A DNA stretch of 29,107 nt from a virus: positions 1 through 29,107 of IMG/VR virus record IMGVR_UViG_3300047386_000118. One strand, 5' to 3'. The stretch's first letter is position 1. The number at the start of each line of letters is the position of its first letter. This document shows positions 5,496-13,349 of the stretch, piece after piece. The position numbers and the translations under genes are program-made. Under the pieces are notes generated by a model. That model had not been told where the DNA came from. It ran no database searches and was given only the letters and a program-made list of their open reading frames with translations.

Positions 5496-7982
5496 ATGGC
5501 AAACACCTTGAAAGTAGTATTGACGGGCGACGCGTCGCAACTGAATTCGGCACTTAATAAAACAAGCGCACGTTTGAAGAATTTTGGTTCAAAGGCGCAA
5601 GCAATCGGTTCAAAGATTTCAAGGAATTTAACAATGCCGTTAACATTGGTTGGGGGCGCATCGGTTAAACTTGCGGTTGACTTTGACAAGTCAATGACAA
5701 AGATTGAATCCCTTGTTGGGATTGCGGGTGAAGAAGTTGCCAAAATGGGGGACACAGCCAAACAAATGGCAACCGACACCGGACGTTCAGCAACTGAAGC
5801 CGCCGACGCATTGTTTTTTATTACGTCCGCCGGTTTGGAAGGTTCTGAAGCCATGGACGTTTTGGACGCATCTTTACAAGCCGCCGCGGTTGGACTTGGT
5901 GACACCGCAACTGTTGCCGACCTTGCAACGTCCGCAATGAACGCATACGGTTCGGACACTTTGGGCGCATCAGACGCAACCGACGTTTTGGTTGCCGCGG
6001 TTCGTGAAGGTAAACTTGAATCAAGTGAACTTGCCGGCGCAATGGGTTCGGTTTTGCCAATTGCATCAAACATGGGTGTTTCATTCAACGAAGTGGGTGC
6101 GGCATTTGCGGCAATGTCCCGAACGGGTACGAACGCCGCGGTTGCATCAACACAATTGCGTGGAATCCTTAATGGTTTATTGAAGCCAACAAAAGACGCT
6201 GAAGACGCGCTTTCCGGAATGGGATTGTCGTCGGCGGGACTTCGTCAATCTTTGAAAGAAGACGGACTTTTGGCAACCCTTGAAATTTTAAAAACAAACT
6301 TTGAAGGCAATGACCAAGCCGCCGCAAAGGTGTTTGGAAACGTTCGTGCATTGTCCGGGGTTATGGATTTGTTGGGTGCGGGGGTTGATTCAACGCGTGA
6401 AATCTTTGCGGAAATGAACAACGTTCAGGGCGCAACGGCAACCGCATTTGAAGCAACATCACAATCGGCTTCATTTCAATTGCAAAAAGCATTGAACGGC
6501 GTTCGTAATTCATTGACCGAAGTTGGCGGAACTTTATTGTCGGCGGTATTGCCACACATTCAAAAATTCACAAGTTTCATTCAAGGATTGATTCAATCTT
6601 TTATGAACCTAAGTCCACAAACACAAAGTTTGGTTTTGGGACTTACTGCAATTGCCGCGGCACTTCCGGCAATTTTAAGCGTTGCGGGTGCATTAGCAAC
6701 GGCACTTGGTGCGATATTGACGCCCGCCGGACTTGTTGTTGCCGCGCTTGCGGCGGTTGCAACAATTGTTGTTCAAAATTGGGGTGCGGTCAAAAAGGGA
6801 CTTGTTGACGTTACAAACTATTTCATTGATTTGTACAATGAATCATTGGGTTTTCGTTTACTTATTGAGGGGTTTGTCGCATTATTCAAAACAATTTTTC
6901 GCGCCGGTGTTGCGCTTGTCAATGGTTTAATCAATCAATTCAAAATTGCTTTTAATTTTATCAAGGGACTTTTTTCAAATGTTGGTAAAATAATAGAAGG
7001 CGCGTTCACACTTGATAGAAGTTTGATTGCCGAAGGTCTTGCGGGACTTGGTGACGAACTCGAAAAAGGAGTTGACAAAACCGGACAAAACGTAAAAAAA
7101 GTTTTTAGCGACATTGGTTTTTCAGCTTCAGAAGAATTCAATGACGCATTTCAAAAATCAATGCGTCCTCAAAAGATTGCGAACGTTACTGAAGAAGGGT
7201 TGCAAATGGGTATTGACAATGTTGTTTCTTCAATAAAAAATAAAGTTGCCGGAATCTTTGCCGTTGGTGCGGGTGGAACTGCAACGGGCGGAACGACTGC
7301 GACGTCGGGGGGCGGTGACGCTGACCCAACATTTGGAAGTACTTTTGGCGGGGTTGATAGCGGAATTGTTGACCCTGAAACAATTGAATTCATTGACGAT
7401 TCGGTTGATTATGACGCATTGCATCAAGGTATTGACGCAACAGTTGCGAAAATGAATCAAATGAAAGCCGTTTCCGATTTAATGGGACAAGGCGTGCAAG
7501 ACGCATTTGGCGCAATGGGACAATCAATTGTTCAATCCCTTGGACTTGCTGACAATGCGTTCGGTGCATTCCTTTCGTCATTCATTACAAACGCAATGCA
7601 ATTTATTGCGGTGAATTTGGCTGAATCAATGTCATTCGGTGTTTCTTCAGCGGCAAAAACCGCCGCCGCCGCCGGGCCTGTTGGCGCGTTTGTACTTCCG
7701 GCGCTTATTGCCGGGGCAACCGCCGCGATTGGTGGGGCGTTCAAAAAGATTCCAAAGTTTGCCGACGGTGGTATTGTATCAACGCCAACCCTTGGAATGT
7801 TTGGTGAATATACCGGTGCGCGTCAAAATCCTGAAGTTGTTGCACCGCTTAATAAACTGACATCAATGATTCAACCAAGGGGCGCACAACAAGTTGACGT
7901 TGGCGGTTCATTCCAATTGCGCGGTCAAGACCTTGTCGTTGCATTGCAACGCGCTGAAACAAATCGTGGACGTATTAAATAA
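5496..7982 (+). CDS. Tail tape measure protein
   Basis: An 828-residue tape measure protein that sets tail length and lies in the tail lumen. The N-terminus (LKVVLTGDASQLNSALNKTSARLKNF) and the region FDKSMTKIESLVGIAGEEV, ATEAADALFFITSAGL and LNGLLKPTKDAEDAL are the TP901-type tape measure core (PhageMin_Tail, about residues 60-260). A hydrophobic stretch at about 370-425 (LGLTAIAAALPAILSVAGAL onward) and another near 705-745 may insert in the host membrane during DNA entry. At about 0.15 nm per residue a tail of roughly 120-125 nm is expected. A Gly/Thr-rich linker sits near residues 587-605. It is longest in the genome and follows the frameshifted chaperone, the standard order. Confidence 0.95.
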   Translation: MANTLKVVLTGDASQLNSALNKTSARLKNFGSKAQAIGSKISRNLTMPLTLVGGASVKLAVDFDKSMTKIESLVGIAGEEVAKMGDTAKQMATDTGRSATEAADALFFITSAGLEGSEAMDVLDASLQAAAVGLGDTATVADLATSAMNAYGSDTLGASDATDVLVAAVREGKLESSELAGAMGSVLPIASNMGVSFNEVGAAFAAMSRTGTNAAVASTQLRGILNGLLKPTKDAEDALSGMGLSSAGLRQSLKEDGLLATLEILKTNFEGNDQAAAKVFGNVRALSGVMDLLGAGVDSTREIFAEMNNVQGATATAFEATSQSASFQLQKALNGVRNSLTEVGGTLLSAVLPHIQKFTSFIQGLIQSFMNLSPQTQSLVLGLTAIAAALPAILSVAGALATALGAILTPAGLVVAALAAVATIVVQNWGAVKKGLVDVTNYFIDLYNESLGFRLLIEGFVALFKTIFRAGVALVNGLINQFKIAFNFIKGLFSNVGKIIEGAFTLDRSLIAEGLAGLGDELEKGVDKTGQNVKKVFSDIGFSASEEFNDAFQKSMRPQKIANVTEEGLQMGIDNVVSSIKNKVAGIFAVGAGGTATGGTTATSGGGDADPTFGSTFGGVDSGIVDPETIEFIDDSVDYDALHQGIDATVAKMNQMKAVSDLMGQGVQDAFGAMGQSIVQSLGLADNAFGAFLSSFITNAMQFIAVNLAESMSFGVSSAAKTAAAAGPVGAFVLPALIAGATAAIGGAFKKIPKFADGGIVSTPTLGMFGEYTGARQNPEVVAPLNKLTSMIQPRGAQQVDVGGSFQLRGQDLVVALQRAETNRGRIK

Positions 7983-7987
7983 AACAA

Positions 7988-10183
7988 ATGGCATACGGGG
8001 TAAAATATAGACTTGAATTTTCCGACGTTTTGGGAAACGGGAAAAAAATTGAAATCCTTAAAGATAACTATTCAGGCGCGGTGTTGCCTTTGGTTGGAAC
8101 GGCTGACCCGGTTTCAATTAAGTGGGAGGGCGATGAAGACTTTTATTCGCCAATAATTGGTTCGACTTGTACATTGAATTTATTTGTCACCGACGAGGTT
8201 CAATACGAAAATTTTTACGCGTTTGATGAAGAAGAATTTCAAGTCAAAATTTACTACAAAGACGCGTCAAACAATTATCAACTTTATTGGGCGGGGTTCA
8301 TTGTGACGGATTCCTACAAACAAGCAATGGCATCACCGCCGTATCAAATCAGTTTGCAAGCACATGACGGGATTGGACTTTTGTCAACTCAATTCATGGA
8401 AATACGCGACACCGATTTTCTGAAATTTACATCAAGTGAACCTTCAAGAACAATTGCGCAAAATTTAATTCAAGACTCAATTTCAAAAACAAACCTTGGT
8501 TTGAATGTTTACATTTCATTGAATCTTTTTTCGGATTTATCAAACAATCAAGTTGAACTTCAAAACGGCGGAAATGGTTTTCCTAAATATGATGACGAAT
8601 TGCAAATAATTGATTGCAAAACATTTATTGAAAATACTTTGCGCGGTTTTAATGCGCGTATTTTTCAGGCGCAAGGGCGTTGGTATATTATATCAAATTC
8701 CGAATATATTGACCATGATTTTTTTGACGACCAAGCCGACGGGACAATTTCGTCAAACATTCGCGATGCCGAAACAAAAATGTTGCAACAAAACAAATCG
8801 GAATCACCCGAATTCAGAATTTACAATACTTCAGGAAGTTTCACTTCTTCAACAACTGAAGACATTTTCCTTGAAACAAAAACCGATTTGACACCTTTGG
8901 GAAATGACCTTGTTGTTGAATATATTCCGCCGGCAAGAATAGTTGAGAACACCGAAAATTTTTCAGCATATAATTTACAATTGAATTCATTGATTAGTGA
9001 CCCGACATTTGAATTGCCAACATCGGCTTGGACAATAACTTCGGGGCGTGCTTCAATAGGTGAATATCCTTATTTGATTAGCGGAAAAAAATCAGCACGA
9101 ACAAATTTAAGCGTTGGAAACACTTCAACGTTTTCACAAATGTTGTCAACCGGAACGGGTGACAGAGATTGGGCGGCAAACACAAAAATAAAATTGGATT
9201 TCAACTATTATTTAGACGGCACACTTTCGTCAAGCGCACTTCCATTTGCAATTTTGTATCAAGTTTCAATCACATACGAAGTGAACACAATTCCAAGAAC
9301 TGACTATTTTAATGTTGAAACACAAGGTTGGGAATCCGCACCGGTCACAAACGTCGAAACCATTGAAGATGCAAACACATTTTCAAGTTTTTCAGCTGAC
9401 ATAAAATCTTTTGCAACTTATCGTCCGGACGCGTCAATGAGAGTTCGAATCGGACTTCCATATAAAGCAAGCGGGACTTCGTTTTCTTATTTATATTTAG
9501 ACGACGTGACATTTGGGTTTGAACGTACATTGTCGGACAATTTAGTTTCAACGCGCGAAAGAACGGTCAATTCAAACAAATTGGAATCCGAATACGTTCC
9601 GCATAAAAAAACATACGATTTAGTCAGGGCGCGCGACAAGGGTTCAAGTCAAACACCAACGGCGCAAGATACAATCACACAACAAAAAATGAACGACTAC
9701 CGTTCGCACGTTTCAAGATATGAAGGAACGTTCTACAATAATAACAAAACGCCCGTATCACCAAAAAACAAAATTTGGGTAAACTTTGCAAAAAAGTTTG
9801 TTACAACAAATCAAGCCGGAACAAACACCGATAAAATATATGTAAGCAATGTTGACATATTTAATGACAAAGAGGGTTGGTATGTCACAAACGATTCAAT
9901 CACAACACCAATTCAAATCACCAACGTTGTTTTGGGTTTTCCTTTAAGTTATTATGAAGTTGATACAAATATCACCTATTCAAGCGGCGACGTTTTTGCG
10001 TTTTCTGAATTTAATGCCGTCAAACTTCCGGTGTCAAACGAATATCCAACACACGAACCCGTTTCATGTATGATTGATTCAATGGAATACAACGTCAAGG
10101 CAAACACCGTTTCGGTTGTTATGCACGTTCCAAATCAAGACGACGACGTTTCAAGCACGTTCAAAGAAACTTCAAGGAAATAA
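7988..10183 (+). CDS. Large tail-tip / hub protein with a carbohydrate-binding-like insertion
   Basis: A 731-residue protein directly after the tape measure gene (5-nt gap), the place of distal tail and hub proteins. Residues 1-140 are beta-rich with the pattern YRLEFSDVLGNGKKIEIL, WEGDEDFYSPIIGSTCTLNL and YYKDASNNYQLYWAGFIVTD, similar to the first tail protein after the tape measure in other Bacteroidota phages. Residues about 335-512 look like an inserted jelly-roll: LISDPTFELPTSAWTITSG at the start and SYLYLDDVTFGFE at the end, the usual frame of carbohydrate-binding modules. I infer that it anchors the tail tip and touches surface glycans. No hydrolase motif was seen. A strong terminator follows, ending the late tail operon. 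Confidence 0.75.
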   Translation: MAYGVKYRLEFSDVLGNGKKIEILKDNYSGAVLPLVGTADPVSIKWEGDEDFYSPIIGSTCTLNLFVTDEVQYENFYAFDEEEFQVKIYYKDASNNYQLYWAGFIVTDSYKQAMASPPYQISLQAHDGIGLLSTQFMEIRDTDFLKFTSSEPSRTIAQNLIQDSISKTNLGLNVYISLNLFSDLSNNQVELQNGGNGFPKYDDELQIIDCKTFIENTLRGFNARIFQAQGRWYIISNSEYIDHDFFDDQADGTISSNIRDAETKMLQQNKSESPEFRIYNTSGSFTSSTTEDIFLETKTDLTPLGNDLVVEYIPPARIVENTENFSAYNLQLNSLISDPTFELPTSAWTITSGRASIGEYPYLISGKKSARTNLSVGNTSTFSQMLSTGTGDRDWAANTKIKLDFNYYLDGTLSSSALPFAILYQVSITYEVNTIPRTDYFNVETQGWESAPVTNVETIEDANTFSSFSADIKSFATYRPDASMRVRIGLPYKASGTSFSYLYLDDVTFGFERTLSDNLVSTRERTVNSNKLESEYVPHKKTYDLVRARDKGSSQTPTAQDTITQQKMNDYRSHVSRYEGTFYNNNKTPVSPKNKIWVNFAKKFVTTNQAGTNTDKIYVSNVDIFNDKEGWYVTNDSITTPIQITNVVLGFPLSYYEVDTNITYSSGDVFAFSEFNAVKLPVSNEYPTHEPVSCMIDSMEYNVKANTVSVVMHVPNQDDDVSSTFKETSRK

Positions 10184-10205
10184 ACGTCCCTTCCCTTGTT
10201 TGCTG

Positions 10206-10241
10206 ACCCCCAATTTCATTTTGAATGCGGGGGTTTTTTTT
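10206..10241 (+). terminator. Intrinsic terminator ending the tail operon
   Basis: ACCCCC (10206-10211) pairs with GGGGGT (10229-10234); inside, TTCA and TGAA can pair further. Eight T residues follow (10234-10241). It separates the late tail genes from the early/replication block. Confidence 0.88.
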
Positions 10242-10274
10242 AAAATAAATTTTTTTATTTAAAAATAATTTTTG

Positions 10275-10282
10275 TAAATTCG
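10275..10282 (+). promoter_or_regulatory. Weak candidate promoter box (TAAATTCG) for the early block
   Basis: TAAATTCG differs from TAnnTTTG at one base and lies 8 nt before the ATG at 10291, just after the tail operon terminator. Context demands a promoter here, but the match is imperfect. An overlapping AATTTTTG at 10267-10274 is another possibility. Confidence 0.35.
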
Positions 10283-10290
10283 CTTTGATT

Positions 10291-10686
10291 ATGAACAAAA
10301 AAGAAATCACAATCACACTTTCGCGAAACGAAATTGCCGAAGTGTTGTCAACAATTAGGAACGCAAAAACGCAATCCGAAAATTGGCATGAAAGCCAAGA
10401 ATTGGTTTTTCAAAAATTAAACACTATCATTCAAAATTTTGAAAATATGAATGGAATCTTTGAATGGCATTTCAAACAAGAATTGCAACGGTTGGAACTG
10501 AAACGTTTTGACGTGTGCAAAATCCTTGATTGTACAATGCCAACTTTAAAAAGTCGTGTCGAAAATCCCGGTTCGATTACGATTAATGAAATGAACAAAT
10601 TGGTCAATGCGGGATTTGACCGCCTTATATTTTTAAACAATGAAGAAAATCAACATCAAGGGGAAAGAGTACATTCCCGTCAATGA
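10291..10686 (+). CDS. Putative HTH DNA-binding protein (first early gene)
   Basis: A 131-residue protein, helical throughout. Residues about 70-110 (LKRFDVCKILDCTMPTLKSRVENPGSITINEMNKLVNAGF) look like a helix-turn-helix: a helix, the turn DCTMPTLKSR as recognition helix, then a third helix. The N-terminal half (NEIAEVLSTIRNAKTQSENWHESQ) may be a coiled dimerisation part. I choose the ATG at 10291 over a TTG two codons upstream. It is first in the early block after a terminator, so it could regulate this block, but a nucleoid or replication role is equally possible. Its end overlaps the next gene by 47 bp. Confidence 0.6.
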   Translation: MNKKEITITLSRNEIAEVLSTIRNAKTQSENWHESQELVFQKLNTIIQNFENMNGIFEWHFKQELQRLELKRFDVCKILDCTMPTLKSRVENPGSITINEMNKLVNAGFDRLIFLNNEENQHQGERVHSRQ

Positions 10687-11137
10687 ACGATTGATTCACT
10701 TTAATAATCAACCACAATTCAAAGGTTGGTCAATTGTTGAATCGGTTGTTTCAATAGACGAAAAAGAAGGAATTTTCAAAGTCACAATTGTAGATGACAA
10801 CGGCGCGGAAAAAGCGTCGGCGCATTCGCAAGAATACCGCGATAGTTCTTACATCAATAAAACGTCATTTGTTGAAAATGGTTTCACGTCCGCACTTGGA
10901 CGCGCGCTTGGTTATTTAGGAATCGGAATTGACACGTCAATCGCGTCGGCTGAAGAAGTCGCAAACGCCGTCAAGAATCAATCCAAACAAACCAAGCCGC
11001 AAGCGAAACCAAAACTTTCAAATGACCAATTGGAAAAAACTTTGAATGGGACACCGCACCAAGCGAAAAAGGTGTTTGAAAAATTCGAAGTCAGCGCGCA
11101 ACAACGCAAAAAAATCGTGCAAAAATTTAGCGCGTAA
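10640..11137 (+). CDS. Putative single-strand annealing recombination protein (Erf/Rad52-like)
   Basis: A 165-residue protein. The N-terminus has KGKEYIPVNERLIHF, beta strands (WSIVESVVSIDEKEGIFKVTIVDD) and then SSYINKTSFVENGFTSALGRALGYLGIGIDTSIASAEEV. The pattern 'NKTS..EN..TSA.GRALG.LGIG....IAS..EV' is characteristic of small Erf/Rad52-type annealing proteins in Bacteroidota and Firmicutes phages. After a Lys/Gln/Pro-rich linker, residues 130-165 form a short basic helical end (QAKKVFEKFEVSAQQRKKIVQKF). A RecE-like exonuclease is encoded 377 bp downstream, and an annealing protein plus exonuclease is a common recombination pair. Assigned from memory of the motif. Confidence 0.6.
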   Translation: MKKINIKGKEYIPVNERLIHFNNQPQFKGWSIVESVVSIDEKEGIFKVTIVDDNGAEKASAHSQEYRDSSYINKTSFVENGFTSALGRALGYLGIGIDTSIASAEEVANAVKNQSKQTKPQAKPKLSNDQLEKTLNGTPHQAKKVFEKFEVSAQQRKKIVQKFSA

Positions 11138-11174
11138 ACATTTATTTTTAACATTAATTTTAATTTTTTAACAC

Positions 11175-11456
11175 ATGGAAAACACAAAAACGCTTGTAAA
11201 CGGTTTAATCGTAAAGCAAAATCCAAGCCGACCGGACTTTGTCATTGGTTCGCTTTCATTTAAGATTGAAGACTTCGCGAAATTCGTGAAAGAACACAAT
11301 AAAAACGGTTGGTTGAATGTTGACCTTCTTACGTCAAAAGCGGGCAAACCTTACGCCGCTTTGAACACGTGGGAACCAAGTTCAAAATCGGAAGGTTTTG
11401 AAACGGTTGAAAGCGACCAAGTTGTCAAAGGAAACAACGACGACTTGCCGTTTTAA
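11175..11456 (+). CDS. Small protein with SSB-like acidic tip, possible ssDNA-binding protein
   Basis: A 93-residue protein of short beta strands (LIVKQNPSRPDFVIGSLSFKIEDFAKFV, GWLNVDLLTSKAGKPYAALNTW) that ends in GNNDDLPF. The final Asp-Asp-Leu-Pro-Phe copies the acidic tip of bacterial SSB proteins (usually DDDIPF), which docks repair and replication partners. It lies between the annealing protein and the exonuclease. I infer a small ssDNA-binding or partner-recruiting protein. The body is too short for a classical OB-fold SSB (about 110 residues), so this is a guess supported by tip and context. A GC-rich terminator follows. Confidence 0.5.
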   Translation: MENTKTLVNGLIVKQNPSRPDFVIGSLSFKIEDFAKFVKEHNKNGWLNVDLLTSKAGKPYAALNTWEPSSKSEGFETVESDQVVKGNNDDLPF

Positions 11457-11475
11457 TTTAGCAATCAAAGGGAAC

Positions 11476-11500
11476 GCCCCCCGGTCATTCGGGGGGTTTT
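11476..11500 (+). terminator. GC-rich intrinsic terminator
   Basis: CCCCCC (11477-11482) pairs with GGGGGG (11491-11496) over the loop GGTCATTC, followed by only four T residues. It may reduce rather than stop transcription into the exonuclease gene, since no clear promoter follows. Confidence 0.72.
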
Positions 11501-11513
11501 AAATTTACAAACA

Positions 11514-12275
11514 ATGAAGAAAATAAAAGATACAAACGAAGTTTATCATTCAAGCGACGCAATAAGCGCGTCGGGACTGAAATACATATATCAAAATTCA
11601 GTTCAAAAATTCTTGCAACGACAAGCATTTTCGTCAAAAGCAATGAACCTTGGTTCGGCGGTACATGCGGCAATGTTAGAACCGGCGGAATACATCAACG
11701 ATTTTCATGTCATGCCAAAGATTGACGGGCGCACAAAAGCCGGCAAAGAAGAAAAGGCAAAACATGAAGAAATGTCAAAGGGAAAAATACTTTTGACCGC
11801 CGACGAAAACGAAATTGTTTCAAGCATTTCGGGGAATTACAATTCCCATGAATTGGCGCGAAAGTATTGCACCGGGGAAATTGAAGTATCACACTACAAA
11901 CAATATGAAGGCGTTGACGTTCGCATTCGTCCGGACGTTATAAACTACAAAGAAGGATTCATTTCAGACGTTAAAACGTGTCAAGACAATTCACCAAAGG
12001 CGTTTCGTCGTGACGTTTACAAATTTGGTTACCCAATTCAGGCGGTGTTCTATTCGGAAATGTTGGGGATTGACCCTTCGGAATTCCGATTCATTGCCGT
12101 ACAAACCAAACACCCGTTTTCGGTTGAAGTTTATGCAATGAGTGAACAAATGATTGAATACGGGCGTGAAGGTTGGAAACAAGCGTTTCACGATTGGAAG
12201 TTTTATAAGGAAACGGGAATTGCACTTGGACACCAAACCGCTGAAGTAAAAGACGACGGCACACTAATTTTGTAA
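11514..12275 (+). CDS. RecE-like PD-(D/E)XK exonuclease
   Basis: A 253-residue nuclease related to the C-terminal part of exodeoxyribonuclease VIII (RecE; PDDEXK_12). Motifs in order: SASGLKYIYQNS near the start, GSAVHAAMLEP (His51), RIRPDVINYKEGFISDVKTCQD with Asp141, Asp152 and Lys154 as the catalytic core, then YPIQAVFYSEML, the QxxxY motif. RecE digests the 5' strand of duplex ends to leave 3' tails for an annealing protein. The putative partner is encoded upstream at 10640. It probably acts in recombination and concatemer formation during phage replication. The start ATG follows the terminator by 13 nt; the next gene starts 2 nt after its stop. Confidence 0.85.
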   Translation: MKKIKDTNEVYHSSDAISASGLKYIYQNSVQKFLQRQAFSSKAMNLGSAVHAAMLEPAEYINDFHVMPKIDGRTKAGKEEKAKHEEMSKGKILLTADENEIVSSISGNYNSHELARKYCTGEIEVSHYKQYEGVDVRIRPDVINYKEGFISDVKTCQDNSPKAFRRDVYKFGYPIQAVFYSEMLGIDPSEFRFIAVQTKHPFSVEVYAMSEQMIEYGREGWKQAFHDWKFYKETGIALGHQTAEVKDDGTLIL

Positions 12276-12277
12276 AA

Positions 12278-12664
12278 ATGGAAAAACACGACTTAATCAA
12301 AAAAAGAATCAATGAATTTTTGGACATTGATATTGACAAAAAAACAAGACAAAAGGAATTCGTTGAAGCGCGCATGATTTATTATTGGCTTTGTTTCTAC
12401 TTTACAAATATGAACTTGTCAAACATTGCAAAGACATTAAAAAAGAATCATGCAACGGTCATTCATGCGATTAAAAACTTTCCAATTTTTATGGACACCG
12501 ACAAAAAATTCAAGGAAAAATTCCTTGCAATTTATGAAACATTAAAAGAAGACGTTCAAAAAAAGACCGAACAAATGTCACTTCAGGAACTGACATTTCG
12601 GTACAATCAACTATTAATGGAAAACGGAAAGTTAAAAGAAACAATAAAAAATTTGCAAAATTAA
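12278..12664 (+). CDS. Stand-alone DnaA domain IV-like DNA-binding protein with coiled coil
   Basis: A 128-residue protein. Residues 30-70 resemble the DNA-binding domain IV of DnaA: a helix with EARMIYYWLCFYF, then MNLSNIAKTLKKNHATVIHAIKNF. N57-K66 (NHATVIHAIK) corresponds to the DnaA signature D/N-H-A/S-T-V-x-H-A. No AAA+ domain is present. The C-terminal 40 residues are a likely coiled coil (LQELTFRYNQLLMENGKLKETIKNL). Domain IV of DnaA binds DnaA boxes; a free version in a phage could mark the phage origin, compete for host DnaA boxes, or load host factors. It is packed between the exonuclease (2 nt) and a VRR-NUC nuclease (1 nt). Confidence 0.72.
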   Translation: MEKHDLIKKRINEFLDIDIDKKTRQKEFVEARMIYYWLCFYFTNMNLSNIAKTLKKNHATVIHAIKNFPIFMDTDKKFKEKFLAIYETLKEDVQKKTEQMSLQELTFRYNQLLMENGKLKETIKNLQN

Positions 12665-12665
12665 A

Positions 12666-13073
12666 ATGTTTTTGTTTAATTTTGATAAAACAAACAACTT
12701 GAAAGGTTTCAAAAAATTTTTAGGTGAAGAAGACAAACTTCAACGAAGTGTTGTCACATACTTAAATTGGGAATATCCTGAAGCGATTTTCACACATGTA
12801 CCAAATGAGGGACGCCGCACACCGTTTGAAAGATTTAAATTCAAGCACCTTGGTTCAAAAGCCGGCGTTCCTGATTTGATGATTTTCAACACAAATTGTG
12901 ATTTTAACGGTCTTGCAATTGAATTAAAAGTCGGACGCAACAAGCCGACCGAATCACAAATTCAATGGTTGGAATGGCTTAATCAATGCGGTTGGGAAAC
13001 GCATGTTTTGTACAATTTTGACGACGTCAAAAGTGTTTTGGATTTGTACTTTTTCAAGGTTAAAAACATTTAA
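12666..13073 (+). CDS. VRR-NUC domain nuclease
   Basis: A 135-residue PD-(D/E)XK nuclease of the VRR-NUC type. Visible motifs: EEDKLQRSVVTYLNWEYPE at the start, THVPNEGRR, GVPDLMIF with Asp70, then LAIELKVGRNKPTESQIQWLEWLNQCGW with Glu86 and Lys88. The TESQIQWLEWLNQCGW helix is the usual VRR-NUC end piece. Phage VRR-NUC proteins are believed to cut branched DNA as junction resolvases (family knowledge; not tested here). Branched DNA is expected from the recombination genes upstream. Overlaps nothing and leaves only 2 nt to the next start. Confidence 0.9.
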   Translation: MFLFNFDKTNNLKGFKKFLGEEDKLQRSVVTYLNWEYPEAIFTHVPNEGRRTPFERFKFKHLGSKAGVPDLMIFNTNCDFNGLAIELKVGRNKPTESQIQWLEWLNQCGWETHVLYNFDDVKSVLDLYFFKVKNI

Positions 13074-13075
13074 AA

Positions 13076-13333
13076 ATGAAATATCGAAACGTTTACTTTG
13101 ACGAATCAAATCAAAAAATACGTTGGACGCAAAGCGCGCCCGAGGGGTTTGTATTCAATTATGAATACGTCGGAAAAATGACCCGCGTTGAATTTGATTT
13201 ATTGATTGAAATCCTTTGGGATTTGTACGAAAACGACATCATTCCATTTGAAATGATATTGTCAAAATTCAGCGAAATAAGAATGTTTTGCGACAAGGTG
13301 AAGGAAATCATTGACGACCTTCAGGAAGAATAA
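13076..13333 (+). CDS. Hypothetical protein, 85 aa, replication block
   Basis: A small acidic protein: beta-like start (YRNVYFDESNQKIRWTQ) followed by helices (MTRVEFDLLIEILWDLYENDIIPFEMILSKFSEI, CDKVKEIIDDLQEE). It has no motif I recognise. It starts 2 nt after the VRR-NUC stop and ends 16 nt before the initiator start, so it is co-expressed with replication genes. It could be a small partner of the initiator or nuclease, but nothing in the sequence shows this. Confidence 0.7.
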   Translation: MKYRNVYFDESNQKIRWTQSAPEGFVFNYEYVGKMTRVEFDLLIEILWDLYENDIIPFEMILSKFSEIRMFCDKVKEIIDDLQEE

Positions 13334-13349
13334 AAGAAACAACGAAACA

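Noticed and set aside
5387-6088. 233-residue minus-strand frame opposite the tape measure gene
   Set aside because: Low-complexity Ser/Ala/Pro-rich product, opposite a clear tape measure sequence and its promoter; a codon-bias shadow.
13311-13349. TTG start for the initiator
   Set aside because: It lies inside the upstream gene; ATG 13350 has a typical A-rich leader and an adequate domain start.
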